Shown here piece after piece: positions 13,701 to 23,775 of a stretch of 64,000 bases of DNA. Each line of letters starts with the position of its first letter. Positions within the stretch are counted from its first letter, which is position 1. The translations under genes were made by a program, and so were the position numbers. The notes beneath the pieces were generated by a model, which was not told the origin of the DNA, did no database searches, and saw only the letters and a list, made by a program, of their open reading frames with translations. Origin of the DNA: Amaranthus tricolor (taxonomy: Eukaryota; Streptophyta; Magnoliopsida; Caryophyllales; Amaranthaceae); the NCBI RefSeq assembly GCF_026212465.1, contig NC_080053.1, positions 11,678,781-11,742,780 of the forward strand, written 5' to 3'.

Positions 13701-15948
13701 TGCTACAAGAAAACCTTTGAAGTCAGGGTATGATGTTTGTGCAACATTTGTAAGTTCTTATTATAACTCATCAAACTAAAAATGCACTTTTGATCTTTCA
13801 AAACTTTCTATGCAGTAAAAGCATACACTCCTATGAGGGCATTGCAGAAGAGACCAAGTGAGTTTCTTTATTTTTCTGCTTTCTCCTTCTGATTTGATAT
13901 AATTCGGCCATAGTCTATGCTTCATTGGCTCTATGTAACTGATTCTTGTAGCTATTAGTTATTCACTGCTTTTTTAGGTACTTGTTATCTGCTATTGAGC
14001 TAGCCATTGGAGTAAGTGTTTGGGAAAATTAAAGTGCCTTAGAGCGCTTTATTGTGCTTAAGTCAAGCACCTTAGATAGTCTTTTGGTTTTAGTCTCATA
14101 CGATGTACAGGTACCTACCAAATGTGTTCTCTTTTTTTTTCTTTATTTATTGTCTTTGTCCAGATTATTGTTTTTTGGGTTTTTCGATTTAGTTTTCTTT
14201 GGTTTTTTAGGTGCCACACACCCAAAGGCTAGCGCCTGGCCTAGGCTTTAGGGATCTTACCGCCTTAGGGAGCCTTGCACCTATTAAAACCAAGGCTGAA
14301 ATGCGTTTGCATTGTGCTCTTAGTTTTCACCTATGTTGCCCAAACACTCATCTTAACCCACGTATTATTTCAAACACGGCACGAACATGAACACAGACGT
14401 AATGTCTAGATTGCATCCGACGATTTGTACTTGGACATGGTAGAAGGGAAGAATAGTAGTTCTGTAATTGAAGAAAATAAACATGTACTGTTAATGAAAC
14501 GCTAGGGTTGTTATTTTGTGAAGGTGGGGCAAGTATAAGTATGCCTGTGATCTTTTGGGGAAACTTGTTCGGCATCTTTTTTTCTTTTTTCTCTCGTCTG
14601 TTTCACGCTACATATTTTCAGAGATGGAGTTCTTTATCTCTCCTCTTCAACGTCTTTCTTTTTCCTTTGTACTCACTTCTTTGTCCATGTCCAAATCTCG
14701 GACATGTAAGAAAATTCCAGTCATTATTGACTCAGAACTCGGACATGTGTCGGACACTGTCCCAAATTCGTGTTCTAGAAACATAGGTTTTTCAGTGGAG
14801 TGTATAACTGCTTCAAATGCAGGACTAGTATTTCATGAATTGGACTGCCACTGTAATGATTTGGTTGATGTTTGACTTGTGTTTTAGGGTGGGTGATCTG
14901 GACAAGGATTGACTGCTAAACTAGAGCTGAAAGCTTGAACTATCTTGTCCATATAGTAAATAAAATATTTGAACAAAATTTTGAACCTCGTTCAATTCTG
15001 TGTCAAATTCAAACAACTTCATCGCTTGACTTGTTTATGTTTGTGAACATATTGATTACAAACTCGTTTATGACTTGATAACTGGCATATTTAAAGTGCA
15101 ATAACACAAAACAACTAATGTATGCCAACGATTGTAACTTGTAACTAAATAATATGGTTTATTATGAACCCTATTTTCACAGCAAAAACCTATCTAAGTG
15201 ATTCTCTTTTTTGACGTTAGAGCTTATATATCCTAATTTGCTCATGTTTGCATTGACAGATGTTCACATGGGTGCGTAATGGTATATGTTTTTGTTTTCA
15301 AGTTTTCTGCATTGTTAAAAAGAAGACACCGAATAATATCTAGTAATTCTGGACTTCTGAATGATTTTTGTTTCCTCTATTGTGTATTTCGTACTCATGT
15401 TTCTGACGCTGATGCTAGTTGTAGGAACATGCCATTCAAGACCAGGTCAAGAAGGCCTGAAGGAAACAGTTTGAAGCAGATAGAGGATGGAATCCAGGCA
15501 GATGTGTCTAACATGGTTACTGTGGGAAGGAATAAAAGGTCCTCACGATTGCAATTAAGGAGTTCTTTTGCTGAAACTTCTTTTGGAGATAACTATGAGC
15601 AGACGGAGTTGAGAGATGGTAATGAGACCCATTCTATGGATACAGCTGGCTCAAGTAAGGAAAAAGCTGTTAAGAAAAAGAAAAGGGAGCTGCATACTGA
15701 TCAATCTTTAGAATGGGAAGATTTGCCCTTGTCAATTCTCTTAAAGAAAGATATTACTCACAAACAAAGGAGTATTTCCAATTTGACCTCCAAACCTCCT
15801 GTATGATGAGGCTTTTAGTTCACATCTTTGTTGTCTCTTCTTAAATTTTCAAATTGACTTCATGTTTCTGTTGTATCAGGTCAAACCACCCATATACTTG
15901 ACTTATGCGAGGCGGAACAGAAAGAGCAATTTGGAAAATTTGACATAA
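1715..15948 (+). CDS. MYB4R1: SNAPc large-subunit-like protein with 4.5 MYB repeats (SNAPC4/SNAP190 homologue, MYB4R1 type)
   Basis: Thirteen exons: 1715-2096, 4743-5152, 5413-5612, 6253-6417, 8473-8787, 9884-10042, 10112-10261, 13004-13198, 13294-13335, 13533-13727, 13816-13857, 15425-15800, 15880-15948. They sum to 2700 nt (899 aa), all with GT/AG ends and matching phases. The N-terminus is acidic, with Asp/Glu runs near residues 60-110. A half MYB repeat (about 354-390, SGVECEARW) is followed by four repeats at about 398-444, 451-495, 504-548 and 556-598, with Trp pairs 400/420, 453/473, 506/526 and 558/577. This Rh-Ra-Rb-Rc-Rd layout is the hallmark of SNAP190, the SNAPc subunit that binds the proximal/upstream element of snRNA promoters in the nucleus. 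The C-terminal third is basic, low in conservation and rich in Lys/Arg patches. The exon 12 acceptor is uncertain: 15264-15265 or just before 15420 also keep frame. The ATG at 1715 is the first one in frame. Confidence 0.88.
2202..2442. repeat. Degenerate Stowaway-like MITE in intron 1 of MYB4R1
   Basis: Begins with TACTCCTTG and ends with a GGATAGAAAGAGTA-like terminus, the decayed form of the CTCCCTCC terminus of Tc1/mariner Stowaway elements. Its interior (GAGTGGTTAAGATAGAG..., AAGCTTGTAGATGAGATTAAA) resembles sequence at about 57850-57990 and 52570-52690, which supports a repeat family. Confidence 0.4.
2650..3876. mobile_element. Non-autonomous DNA element with ~230-bp terminal inverted repeats, in intron 1 of MYB4R1
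   Basis: The sequence at 2655-2890 is repeated in inverted orientation at about 3625-3875. Matching blocks include ATCATTTAT, GCAAAGTT, GAGTTATA(A/G)CCACT, ACCTTTGACTT and CCTACCTAACCC. The interior has no transposase; an open frame at 2837-3217 is composed of Phe/Leu/Ile/Ser-rich residues and looks accidental. Long TIRs without a coding region are typical of non-autonomous Mutator-like or foldback elements. A target duplication was not identified, so the ends are approximate. Confidence 0.65.
6418..8472 (+). other. Intron 4 of MYB4R1 (2.05 kb)
   Basis: Non-coding between the half repeat and the first full MYB repeat. Apart from the SINE-like stretch near 7915-8052, no feature is recognised. 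The minus-strand open frame at 6966-7151 has no domain. Confidence 0.6.
7915..8052 (+). repeat. SINE-like fragment (Au-SINE-type 3' region)
   Basis: The stretch contains the ordered blocks ATCGGAAACAACCTT, GGGTAAGGTTGCTTACG, CCTGCCCAAACCTCATTTAG and GATGGAATGTTGTG. This order resembles the 3' body of plant Au-type SINEs (CGGAAACA...GGTAAGG...GCGTACA...CCCC...CCCCAC). It stops near a T-rich tract at 8047-8055. No 5' Pol III A box is evident, so it is a 3' remnant. The family assignment is from memory and moderate. Confidence 0.45.
10560..10965 (+). repeat. Diverged direct duplication (~105 bp units) in intron 7 of MYB4R1
   Basis: Two similar units lie at about 10560-10665 and 10858-10965. Both run TTATTGTTTCT(C/G)TTGCATGAT, then a GAGATGTTTTCC/AAGATATTTTCC block, then CTCATAATTAAAA, then AACCCTGCCCTA(T/G)CTAAAATATTC. 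The 190 bp between them is unrelated. This is an old segmental repeat with no coding content. Confidence 0.6.
10966..13003 (+). other. Remainder of intron 7 of MYB4R1
   Basis: Nothing recognisable. The minus-strand open frame 11960-12178 is a low-complexity Phe/His-rich reading with no domain. The acceptor is GGAG followed by the Arg-Trp codons that begin exon 8 at 13004. Confidence 0.5.
14331..14787. repeat. MITE-like element with CCTATGTT termini in intron 11 of MYB4R1
   Basis: Starts CCTATGTTGCCC and ends GAAACATAGG, with TCGGACATGT repeats near the right end (GAACTCGGACATGTGTCGG). The layout resembles the shorter element at 32521-32688, which also has ATGTTAC/GTAACAT termini and GTGTC(C/G) motifs. 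Open frames across it (14348-14575, 14508-14786, 14555-14875) are accidental. Confidence 0.45.
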
Positions 15949-16339
15949 TGCTGTTAGGGTGTATCGGAGTGAGTTGTGCAAGCAGGGGATGAGTTCAAGA
16001 ACTATATAAAGGAGGAGAAAATGTATTGGACAGGCTTTCAGAATTTTTTTATTAAGCTTTACCTTATTTCATATTTGTGAGTATCTTACACCACTCAAAA
16101 TCCTTATTAAAAAAAATCTATCAATCATCATCTCGTAATTCTACCCACATTTCCAATTCTTACTAAATTCTTCTGTTAATTTACAGTTTTTTTTTTCATA
16201 ATTTTTTAATCACACTTTGAATAACTTGCAAAGTTTCTCTACAGTGCTTCGAGGGTAATTTGGCCTGTTTGACTTTAAGCATAATAGCTTGAGTAGTTGA
16301 ATGTATCATTAATGTGAATAAATTTTAGAAAAACCTCGC

Positions 16340-17800
16340 AGGCTACAGGCTTCCAAATTCAGCAGACTGAAAAATGGTGAAGAAATCCCTTTAAGACCTC
16401 AATTCAATTGAGGTTCAGGAAAATGTTGGTCAAGCAGATCTTTATTTGTAGATGATCCAAGGTCATCTTCATTCTTGTCCTTTGGATGAAAATTTGGCTA
16501 AAGATGAGATGCTAGCTGCTAGCAATCTGAATTCTTTAAGGAGCTCAAGACAACTATTGCTCTTTCCCCTACCACAAGGCTTAAATGGCTTGGCTGCATT
16601 ATGATGATGATAACACAAAACTCTTCCATCAAAGTATTCAGCAGACGATCTAGGAATAATATCAGAGTTTTTGATTCTATTAGTGGTGCTATTACTAATA
16701 TGGAGGGGATCCTGATATGGAGGGGATCCGAGATCAGCAAAGCCTTTTGTAGCTATTATGGAGATCAGGAAGGCTCTGTCTACAAATGGATATCATTAAC
16801 CTTGGTCATAAACTGACCAAGGATCAGCTTCATCTCCTTGATTTCAACTTCACACCTGGTGATATTAAGGCTCCTCTTGTCAATTCCTGATGACAAGTCT
16901 ACTGGTTTAGATAGCATCAACAGCTGTTTATTTAAGAAAGCCTGAAAGATTGTGAGTATGGACATTATTAACAATGCTTGTACTTCCAATGACTTTAAAC
17001 CCATTGCTTTTTGTTTTACCATATATAATATCATTTCTAAGTTCATCTGTTCTAGTTTAAGTTTTGTTCTTAATACTTTGGTATCTCAAAACCAAATTTC
17101 TTTGGAAAATTTACCGTGAACTTTCACTGATTTAGGGAACGTTTCCCTAGAATAATACCAACTTTTGTTTATAATAGGTTATTTGACAAAAAACAAAGGT
17201 ACTTTTATGCCTAATAAAAGTTTGTATTATTCTAAGAAAACAAACTCTTAAGTTGGTATTATTTATGGCTAATCAAGAGTTGGTATAATTGTATGGAAAT
17301 AAGCATAACTTTTCCAATGGCTTTTGTGAAAGATAAATCTATTTGGCTGATATCCTCTGTCAAGATATTGTGAAATTGTAGAGAAGGACTCATTATTTTC
17401 CTGGTTGCTTAGTGATTGTAGATTTAAGAAAATACGTATGACACCTTAGACTGGGCTTTTATGCAAGATATTTGATGACGCCTTTTAATTTTCCTCAAAT
17501 GTTTGTGAAGACTGTCACTTTTTCTTGCTTTTGAATGGCTCTTTTGTTGGTCCTTTTTCTCCCAGGAGATCTTTTTGTTTTGAGAATGGAATACCGTTCT
17601 AGGATTATGTGCTATATTGGCTAACTTTACGACTTGAGTTTTCGTCCCATATGCTCAACTTTGAAGCTTAACCACCTAAGCTTTGCTGATGATTTATTTG
17701 TGTTTTGTAGAGGCAATAAAGTCTCCTTGAGGCTTCTTACGGATGGCTTAAACCTGTTCTTGATTCATCCAGCTGCTATTTACACCATTGGCCTTCCTCC
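16340..17800 (+). pseudogene. Degenerate L1-type LINE reverse transcriptase relic
   Basis: Plus-strand fragments in shifting frames match the usual order of plant L1 ORF2 motifs. At about 16585-16640 there is DDDNTKLFHQSIQ (cf. GDDNTK(F/L)FH). At about 16650-16700 a RNNIRVFDSISG segment follows. At about 16815-16950 the segment LLDFNFTPGDIKAPL...IPDDKSTGLDSI corresponds to the DIK.ALF.I...KAPG-D region. At about 17650-17745 NHLSFADDLFVFCRG carries the catalytic FADD box of reverse transcriptase. Several stops and frameshifts interrupt the reading, and it is truncated after the FADD block. It lies just downstream of the MYB4R1 gene and cannot be active. Confidence 0.75.
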
Positions 17801-18395
17801 AGATCTGGTCAATAGATAAAAGATCAATCCTCGCTAAACTTGAGATTATAGATGATAAAAGACTGCTGTCTGCCACAGTGCCGAGGAAATACAATATCAT
17901 GAGGAGAGCTTCAAATATTAGAATTGAAGCTGTAATCAACAATTCCACTGCAGGGTCCCGAAGAACTGTTATGAATGTTTCTGGAATTTTAAGTCTTTCT
18001 CTCCTTTTGTCATCGATCAAGTTAAGTGTAATGTTTAAGTTAGATCTTGATGGTTTATTTGAAAAAAGATCATCTAAAAAGATCAAATGTGGCCTGACTT
18101 GAGAGGATTCTCCACTTTGTTGTGGTTGTTTTCTCGCTTGTTGGAATATGAAATATTTTTAATTTTTGTATGTTGCACTTAGCATTGTGTGTAGTTTCAT
18201 ATCCTCTTCATATTTTCACATTGGGATGTGTATATTCATCGATGGGAGGATATACAACACTCCATTCCAATACCCCAAATGCCATCAAGTATCGAAATTT
18301 GAAATAGATAAGTGATTTTATCCAAAAAAAAAGCATGTAATAAGATACTTTTAAACTTAATTCCATTTATAAGCGTGAAATTTCCAAGCCATAAG
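17801..18395. other. Unassigned intergenic sequence
   Basis: Overlapping open frames exist on both strands (17788-18102 plus, 17748-18086 minus) but neither has a domain I recognise. They may be LINE 3' sequence or host debris. Nothing else stands out up to the palindrome cluster at 18406. Confidence 0.35.
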
Positions 18396-18405
18396 ATCGG
18401 TATAT

Positions 18406-18529
18406 GTTCGCAGTTACTGCGAACAGGTGTGTTAATAAAAAAAATTAAGTTGTTCGCACTTAGTAACTGCGAACTAAATGTTTGACTTTTCTTGACCAGA
18501 ATGTTTGTTCGCAGTTACTAATTGCGAAC
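18406..18529. repeat. Left palindrome cluster (three hairpin modules) of a MULE-associated repeat
   Basis: Three separate palindromes: 18406-18424 (GTTCGCAGTTACTGCGAAC, perfect 9+1+9), 18452-18474 and 18507-18529 (arms GTTCGCA/TGCGAAC around a TTA-N-TAA centre). The last is followed by ACTCGAGGCTAA. The cluster lies just left of a decayed MULE transposase, and a related cluster follows it at 21035-21205. Confidence 0.8.
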
Positions 18530-19207
18530 CAACTCGAGGCTAAATTCAGAAGCTGTCTTTTCTTCCTCATTCCCCCAAATTTCAGAAACACAAGCCTTAA
18601 AGTTTTCGACATTTCCCTCTTAAAAACCTCCATTAAACTAGCTTGAATCCTTCAATTTATTCCTCTTCTAATTTAACACTTCAAATTAAGTTTGTGACAC
18701 CTTAGGTTGCACAAAGGTAATTTTTTACCCGATTATTGCGAGTTTTAATTCGAAAATTAGGATTTTATTGAAGTTCTTATATGTTTATTAAAATGTAGGT
18801 CACAAAACCTCAAATCACTACTCTTCTAGGTCATCCACAATTGATTAAGGTAATACTTAATTGTTTTAATTACTTTATTGTGTTGATTTTTGAAGTATGC
18901 TTGTTGATGGTGATAATGCACCAGTGTATATGTTGTTATATTATTCTCAATTATGTTATTGTTATATAATTCTGAAATATATGATATTGTTATTGTTATA
19001 TAATGCACTAGTTTATATGGTGATAATGCACTATAAAGATAGTTTATATGGTGATAATGAACTAGAAAGATTGGTGATATGACATTATTTATGTAAGAAT
19101 GTTAAACAAAGATTGTTTAGGCTAATGTAGTTGATATTTTTATAAACAAAATTGTATTGGCATATGAAGTTGATGATGATGTTGATTTTGTTTGTATTTA
19201 TGTAGAA

Positions 19208-20990
19208 ATGGCATCATTTCGTGTCACTATAGTATGTTTTTGGAATGGTTCTATTCGAAAAAGTAGTGGCAAAGTTCATTATGTTGGGTTAGACGTAGGT
19301 TGTTTGCATGTAACTCGAAAATGGATTTGAATGAGTTTAAACGTTTAATATGTTCTAAGATTGGATTGGACTCCTCTAGGCAACATTACTACAATTGTTG
19401 CTCCTACACCTGATGCCCTATGTCCACCTCTAGACGAGTATGAGGAGGACAACTCCTAGAGGACTTAGGCTTATGATACTACTTACACCGAAGAAGAGGA
19501 GTTGGAGAAGGGTATGATGTTCGATGGTAAGGAAGCTTTGTTGGAAGCTATAAGAGTGTATCATATCAGTAGAAATGTGGAGTATAGAACGGAGACTTCA
19601 AACCAAACCGTCCTTACTTTGAAGTGTAATAAGCGGGGTTGTTCGTGGAGACTTAGGGCTACGCTGGATTCATATTCATCTTTATGGCGTATTGTTACGT
19701 ACAATGGTAAGCATGGGTCTTGTGTCATTAACAATGTCATTCATTTGACATCTTCTGTCATTAACAATGCTATTAAAAACTGTGTTTCTAAAGACCCATC
19801 AATTACAGATAGTTAAAGATCGTTTTGGTCTAGAAGTGAATTTAGCGAGCATGGTGTGCTAAGCAACAAGCCTTGTTGTCTGGAACTTGGGAAGGTTCTT
19901 ATTCTCTCCTTCCACGCTTTTTAAAAGCTTTGCAACATTCTAACCCTGGCCTAATATTTGAGTGGTTTTTTAAGGAAGACAATGACGCGAGTGTATATGT
20001 GCAACCTAATATTAAAACCTTCTAACGTGTCTTTTGGGCTTTTGAACCTTGTATTGAAGGCTTCAATCATTGTAAACCTCTTATCGTCATTGACGACACA
20101 CACTTGTATGGTAAGTATCGTCATACCTTATTGACTGTCATTGTCCAAGATGGTGATAAGGGAATCTTTCCATTAGTGTTTGCCTTGTTTGAGAAGGAGT
20201 GTATAAGTGCATGGTCGTGGTTCATGGCTTGTATTCATAAGCATGTCACACAGAGGATGGGTTTATGCGTTATCTCCAATAGACACGCAGGTATTTTAGC
20301 AACCATGGAAGAGCTGGTGTGACAACCACCTTATGCCCATCATAGGTTATGCTTATGTTACTTGCTTAGCAACTCTAATCGTGCTATGGGTAATATTCAA
20401 CTGAAGAAGTTGTTTGGTAAAACTGCTGAGCAAAGACAACATGCTAAGTTAATGAATGTATTGAGGGCAATTGGGACTGCAAAACGAGAGGCAATTTTTT
20501 GGATTGATAAAGTAGGTGACATGTTTAAGTGGTCGTTGTGTCATGATGGGGGTCATAGGTATGACGTCACTAACACGAACTTAGCTGAAGTTTTCAACTT
20601 TGTGATGAAGGGTGTACATTTCTTGCCTTTGACTACACTAGTTGAATTCACCTTCTATCGGGTAAATGATTATTTTGCTAAAAGACGTAAATGTGCTAGT
20701 GCATGATTACTTGGAGGACATATGTACACACTGCATACCACCAAGATTATCAATAGAAACACCGAGAAAGCGAACTTTCATGAGATTGTCGCATTTGACT
20801 ATAGTAGAGGTGTTTCTGAAGTTAAGACTGGCGGGGAAATAGAGGATCGTCCAAGAGTGTTAAGATTTAAACTGTGGACTTGAATCAAAGGAAGTGCAAA
20901 TGTAACAAACTGGAGATATACCACCTATTTGCTGAATTTGGATGGAATGAAATAAGTTATAAGGTTCTAGTATATATAGAGGCTTAATTA
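19208..20990 (+). pseudogene. Degenerate Mutator-like (MULE) transposase
   Basis: Plus-strand pieces occur in normal order. 19208-19330 reads MASFRVTIVCFWNGSIR, the usual plant MULE N-terminus. 19502-19816 carries the MuDR DNA-binding region (MMFDGKEALLEAIRVYHISRN, CNKRGCSWRLRA). 20026-20320 has the MULE catalytic core (VIDDTHLYGKY, first Asp; CVISNRHAGI, where the family has SDRH, so the second catalytic Asp is Asn). 20335-20706 continues to NTNLAEVFN, near the third acidic site. 20860-20960 has a partial SWIM zinc finger (RKCKCNKLEIYH). In-frame stops near 19457, 19816, 20023, 20320 and 20704 break it. Confidence 0.85.
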
Positions 20991-21034
20991 ACGGCTAATT
21001 GACCACACGCCACAAGAAAAAACTCAATAGGCTT

Positions 21035-21205
21035 GTTCGCACTTACTAACTGCGAACAAACGAAAAAGGTAAAAAAAAAAAAAAAAAGCCACAAAGTTTG
21101 ACCAAGTTTGACCAGGGTTCTCCTTTGTTTTTAGTTAGTAACTGCGAGCAGATGTGTTGACTTTTTTTGACCTTTTCTGTTTGTTCGCAGTTAATAAGTG
21201 CGAAC
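21035..21205. repeat. Right palindrome cluster flanking the MULE pseudogene
   Basis: Palindromes at 21035-21057 and 21183-21205 have GTTCGCA/TGCGAAC arms, with a half module at about 21132-21150 (TTAGTTAGTAACTGCGAGCA). The block TGTTGACTTTTTTTGACC leading to the last palindrome and then TTCGAAGCTA parallels TGTTTGACTTTTCTTGACC...CTCGAGGCTA at 18478-18541. The two clusters are therefore in direct as well as palindromic relation. Confidence 0.75.
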
Positions 21206-21661
21206 TAATTCGAAGCTAGCTATGGTGAGTCAGACGCTTATTTTTGGAAATAAGTTTAAAATTATCTTATTATATGCTTTTTTTTTATTTTTTTTTTATG
21301 AAATCTCTTATATATTTCAAATTTTCTCAAGTATCTTTACGGATGTACGTAATTTTGTTCTTTTTAATGATAAAGTTAACGTAAGAGGAGAAACTGTATT
21401 TAAATGTCTTCGCATTTTCGCTGAAACAAATTGTGTCCAATAAGTTGCCTAGCAGAGGGTTGTAAATTTGAACTGCTGTAATCTCTGAAGTAATCAGTTG
21501 GGGTTGCTCTACATTTTATCGTAGTTTGTCCAGTGCAGAAGCTCGATGCATAAATACCTTCATTGCATTACCTTTTTTTTTTATTAACTTACAATGTTTG
21601 GAAAATATCGAAAATATAGGCTTTTTTATTAAAAAAAATAAAAAACTAAACGCATAAAAAA

Positions 21662-22107
21662 CTACTTCCTCCGTTCTTAATGATGTTCCCACAAGGAATG
21701 TTCACGAAAATTCAGAAAAATTGGATGTTTTAAAAAATAGATATATTTTTTATTGAATAATAAATTTGATAGAGGAAAAATTGAAGATCATAAACATTAA
21801 AAATTATTAAAAGAATGTTAGTGTAAAAAATGTGAGGAGCACAAGCACAACTAAAGAAAAAATATTTTTATGAAGTTAGTGAGGAACACATGAAAACCAT
21901 AAAAAATATAAAATTGTTAAAATGAAGTTAGAGGAAAATATGTGAGAACATATATAAGAATTATTAATAAAATATTAAAAAGAGGATAAATAAGGTTATT
22001 TTTGTCCAAAATTTCTGATATAAATAAAAATATTCTTTATGGGAACAACAAATGAAACAACCCAAAATGTTAAATGAAAATTTCTTTGAGGAACAAAGGG
22101 AGTATTT
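21662..22107. mobile_element. Stowaway-type MITE
   Basis: Left end CTACTTCCTCCGTTCTTAA and right end GAACAAAGGGAGTATT form TIRs of the Stowaway CTCCCTCCGTTCC kind, with a TA at both sides. The interior is AT-rich and non-coding, with repeated GAACAT and TGAAGTTAG(T/A)GAGGA motifs. Confidence 0.65.
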
Positions 22108-22115
22108 TTCAAAAG

Positions 22116-22559
22116 AAAAAATTACCTAGAATAATCCAACATTTTCATGATGTTCATACAATAATCTCACCTATTGATTAACCATAAATAACCCCAACTT
22201 TAGGAGATATTTTTCTAAAGTAAACTTAGGTAACCCAATGATCTGTTATAGTAGATAATTCACCAAAAAAGTAAACTGAAAATTAATGTAAAATTAGAGA
22301 AAAATTATGAAAATTTACATAAAAAATTTTGAATAATTAACACAAATCAGAATTTTTAAAAAATATTTTCTAAACATTTTTTTCTATATTTTAATTTAAT
22401 TTACCTTTTTTTAAAAAAAAACTTGATACATCAAGTCTTTAGGTTATCGGGTATACTCTAAAAAAATATCCTTCGAAGTTAGGATCATTCATATTTAATC
22501 AATATGTAAAATTGTTGTTGGAAAATCATGATAAAATTGGATTATTCTAAATAATTTTT
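22116..22559. mobile_element. Foldback MITE, family copy A (~440 bp)
   Basis: The left end GAAAAAATTACCTAGAATAA is mirrored by GGATTATTCTAAATAATTTTT at the right end, and inner blocks (ATAATCTCACCTATTGATTAACCAT, TTATAGTAGATAATT) recur in two other places in this window, 28578-28885 and 63191-63631. No coding content. The minus open frame starting within the right end (22542-22736) is not conserved. Confidence 0.75.
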
Positions 22560-22816
22560 CCTTTTCAAAATTAAGCATCTTTCAGTTGAACCTGAGGAAT
22601 TGAATAGTCCACTGTTACTACATTGGGCCATTAACATCAAGCCAAGAAAACTCAACATCAAAAAATTTGATGTGGACTTTTCTTGACTTATTATTGTTAA
22701 TGTTCTGCTGTTTATAAACCAGTAGTCAGTGAGCAATTAGTTTTTCATATTTTATTTTTTAAGTAAAATTTAATTCTAATGATTACAATTTAAACGTAAG
22801 ATATATAATGACTCAA

Positions 22817-22820
<4 letters not shown>

Positions 22821-22893
<73 letters not shown>
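22821..22893. repeat. (AT)n-(ATA)n compound microsatellite
   Basis: A run of AT dinucleotides (about 22821-22855) changes directly to ATA/AAT trinucleotides (to about 22893). Confidence 0.95.
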
Positions 22894-22894
<1 letters not shown>

Positions 22895-23775
22895 CAATAT
22901 ATACAATAAATTTATTTAGAATGTAGTATATAATAATTTTCATATATTATTTACTAACAGTAATGCAATATGTAAAGCAACAGGGAGACTGGTGTTGCAC
23001 AATCACTGAAAGTAACGACCTCGCACTGTCACGTGGATATGAGGATAAATTGAGCTCATCCAACGAATTCAAACACAAAATAGAATCAAAATAGGTCCTA
23101 AAAAGGATGTTGTTTTTTTGTCTGAATATGCATGAATAAGTGTAAATCTAGGGTTTAAGAGTTACTTAACATCAAAAATGGGATAAATAGGACAACAAAA
23201 CCCAACATTTATAGGGAAAATGGGGGATAAAATAATAATTCCATATGAACCTCAACAAAAATGACAAATAAAGTGATAAAAAATAGATGAAGATGAAGAA
23301 GAACCTGAACATCCATAAATTTTGATGAGAAAGAAATCAATCAATCACAGGATTACAAAAACTATTTTTTAATGAGAACGGGGTTGATAATGAAAACGTT
23401 AACTATGTAAAAAGTAGAAATTTGAAAACCAAAATTTTAGTATCAATATTACAAATCAAGAAAAATAAAGTATCTATTATTTGATATATTTCAACATTTC
23501 ATATCTATTTTACAAAATTTCAGACTTTTCTTTTCAAAAAATCATTAAAATTCAAAACTCACATCTGAAAGAATTTGTCAAATCGACTATTTAAAATTGA
23601 TGATGTAAATCTTGAAAGAGTTTGAATTTTGATGATACCAGAACATAAAATTTGTTTCTTATAAAAATGTTTACATAAGATTAGTACTTTAGCTTTGATT
23701 CTATTTTTTCTAAAACATTTGATGTCATTATTGGTTATATGATAACCTAATTAAGAATTTTAATTATAGAGAAAT
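22894..23775. other. AT-rich intergenic DNA
   Basis: No gene, RNA or repeat family is recognised. It separates two mobile elements. Confidence 0.5.

Noticed and set aside
16601..17046. Small open frames on both strands near 16.6-17.0 kb as host genes
   Set aside because: Their plus-strand content follows the motif order of an L1 reverse transcriptase with stops and frameshifts; the minus-strand frames are shadows.
18406..21205. CRISPR-like array suggested by repeated palindromes
   Set aside because: Nuclear plant DNA, irregular spacing, few units and no spacers of constant length. The palindromes flank a MULE relic instead.
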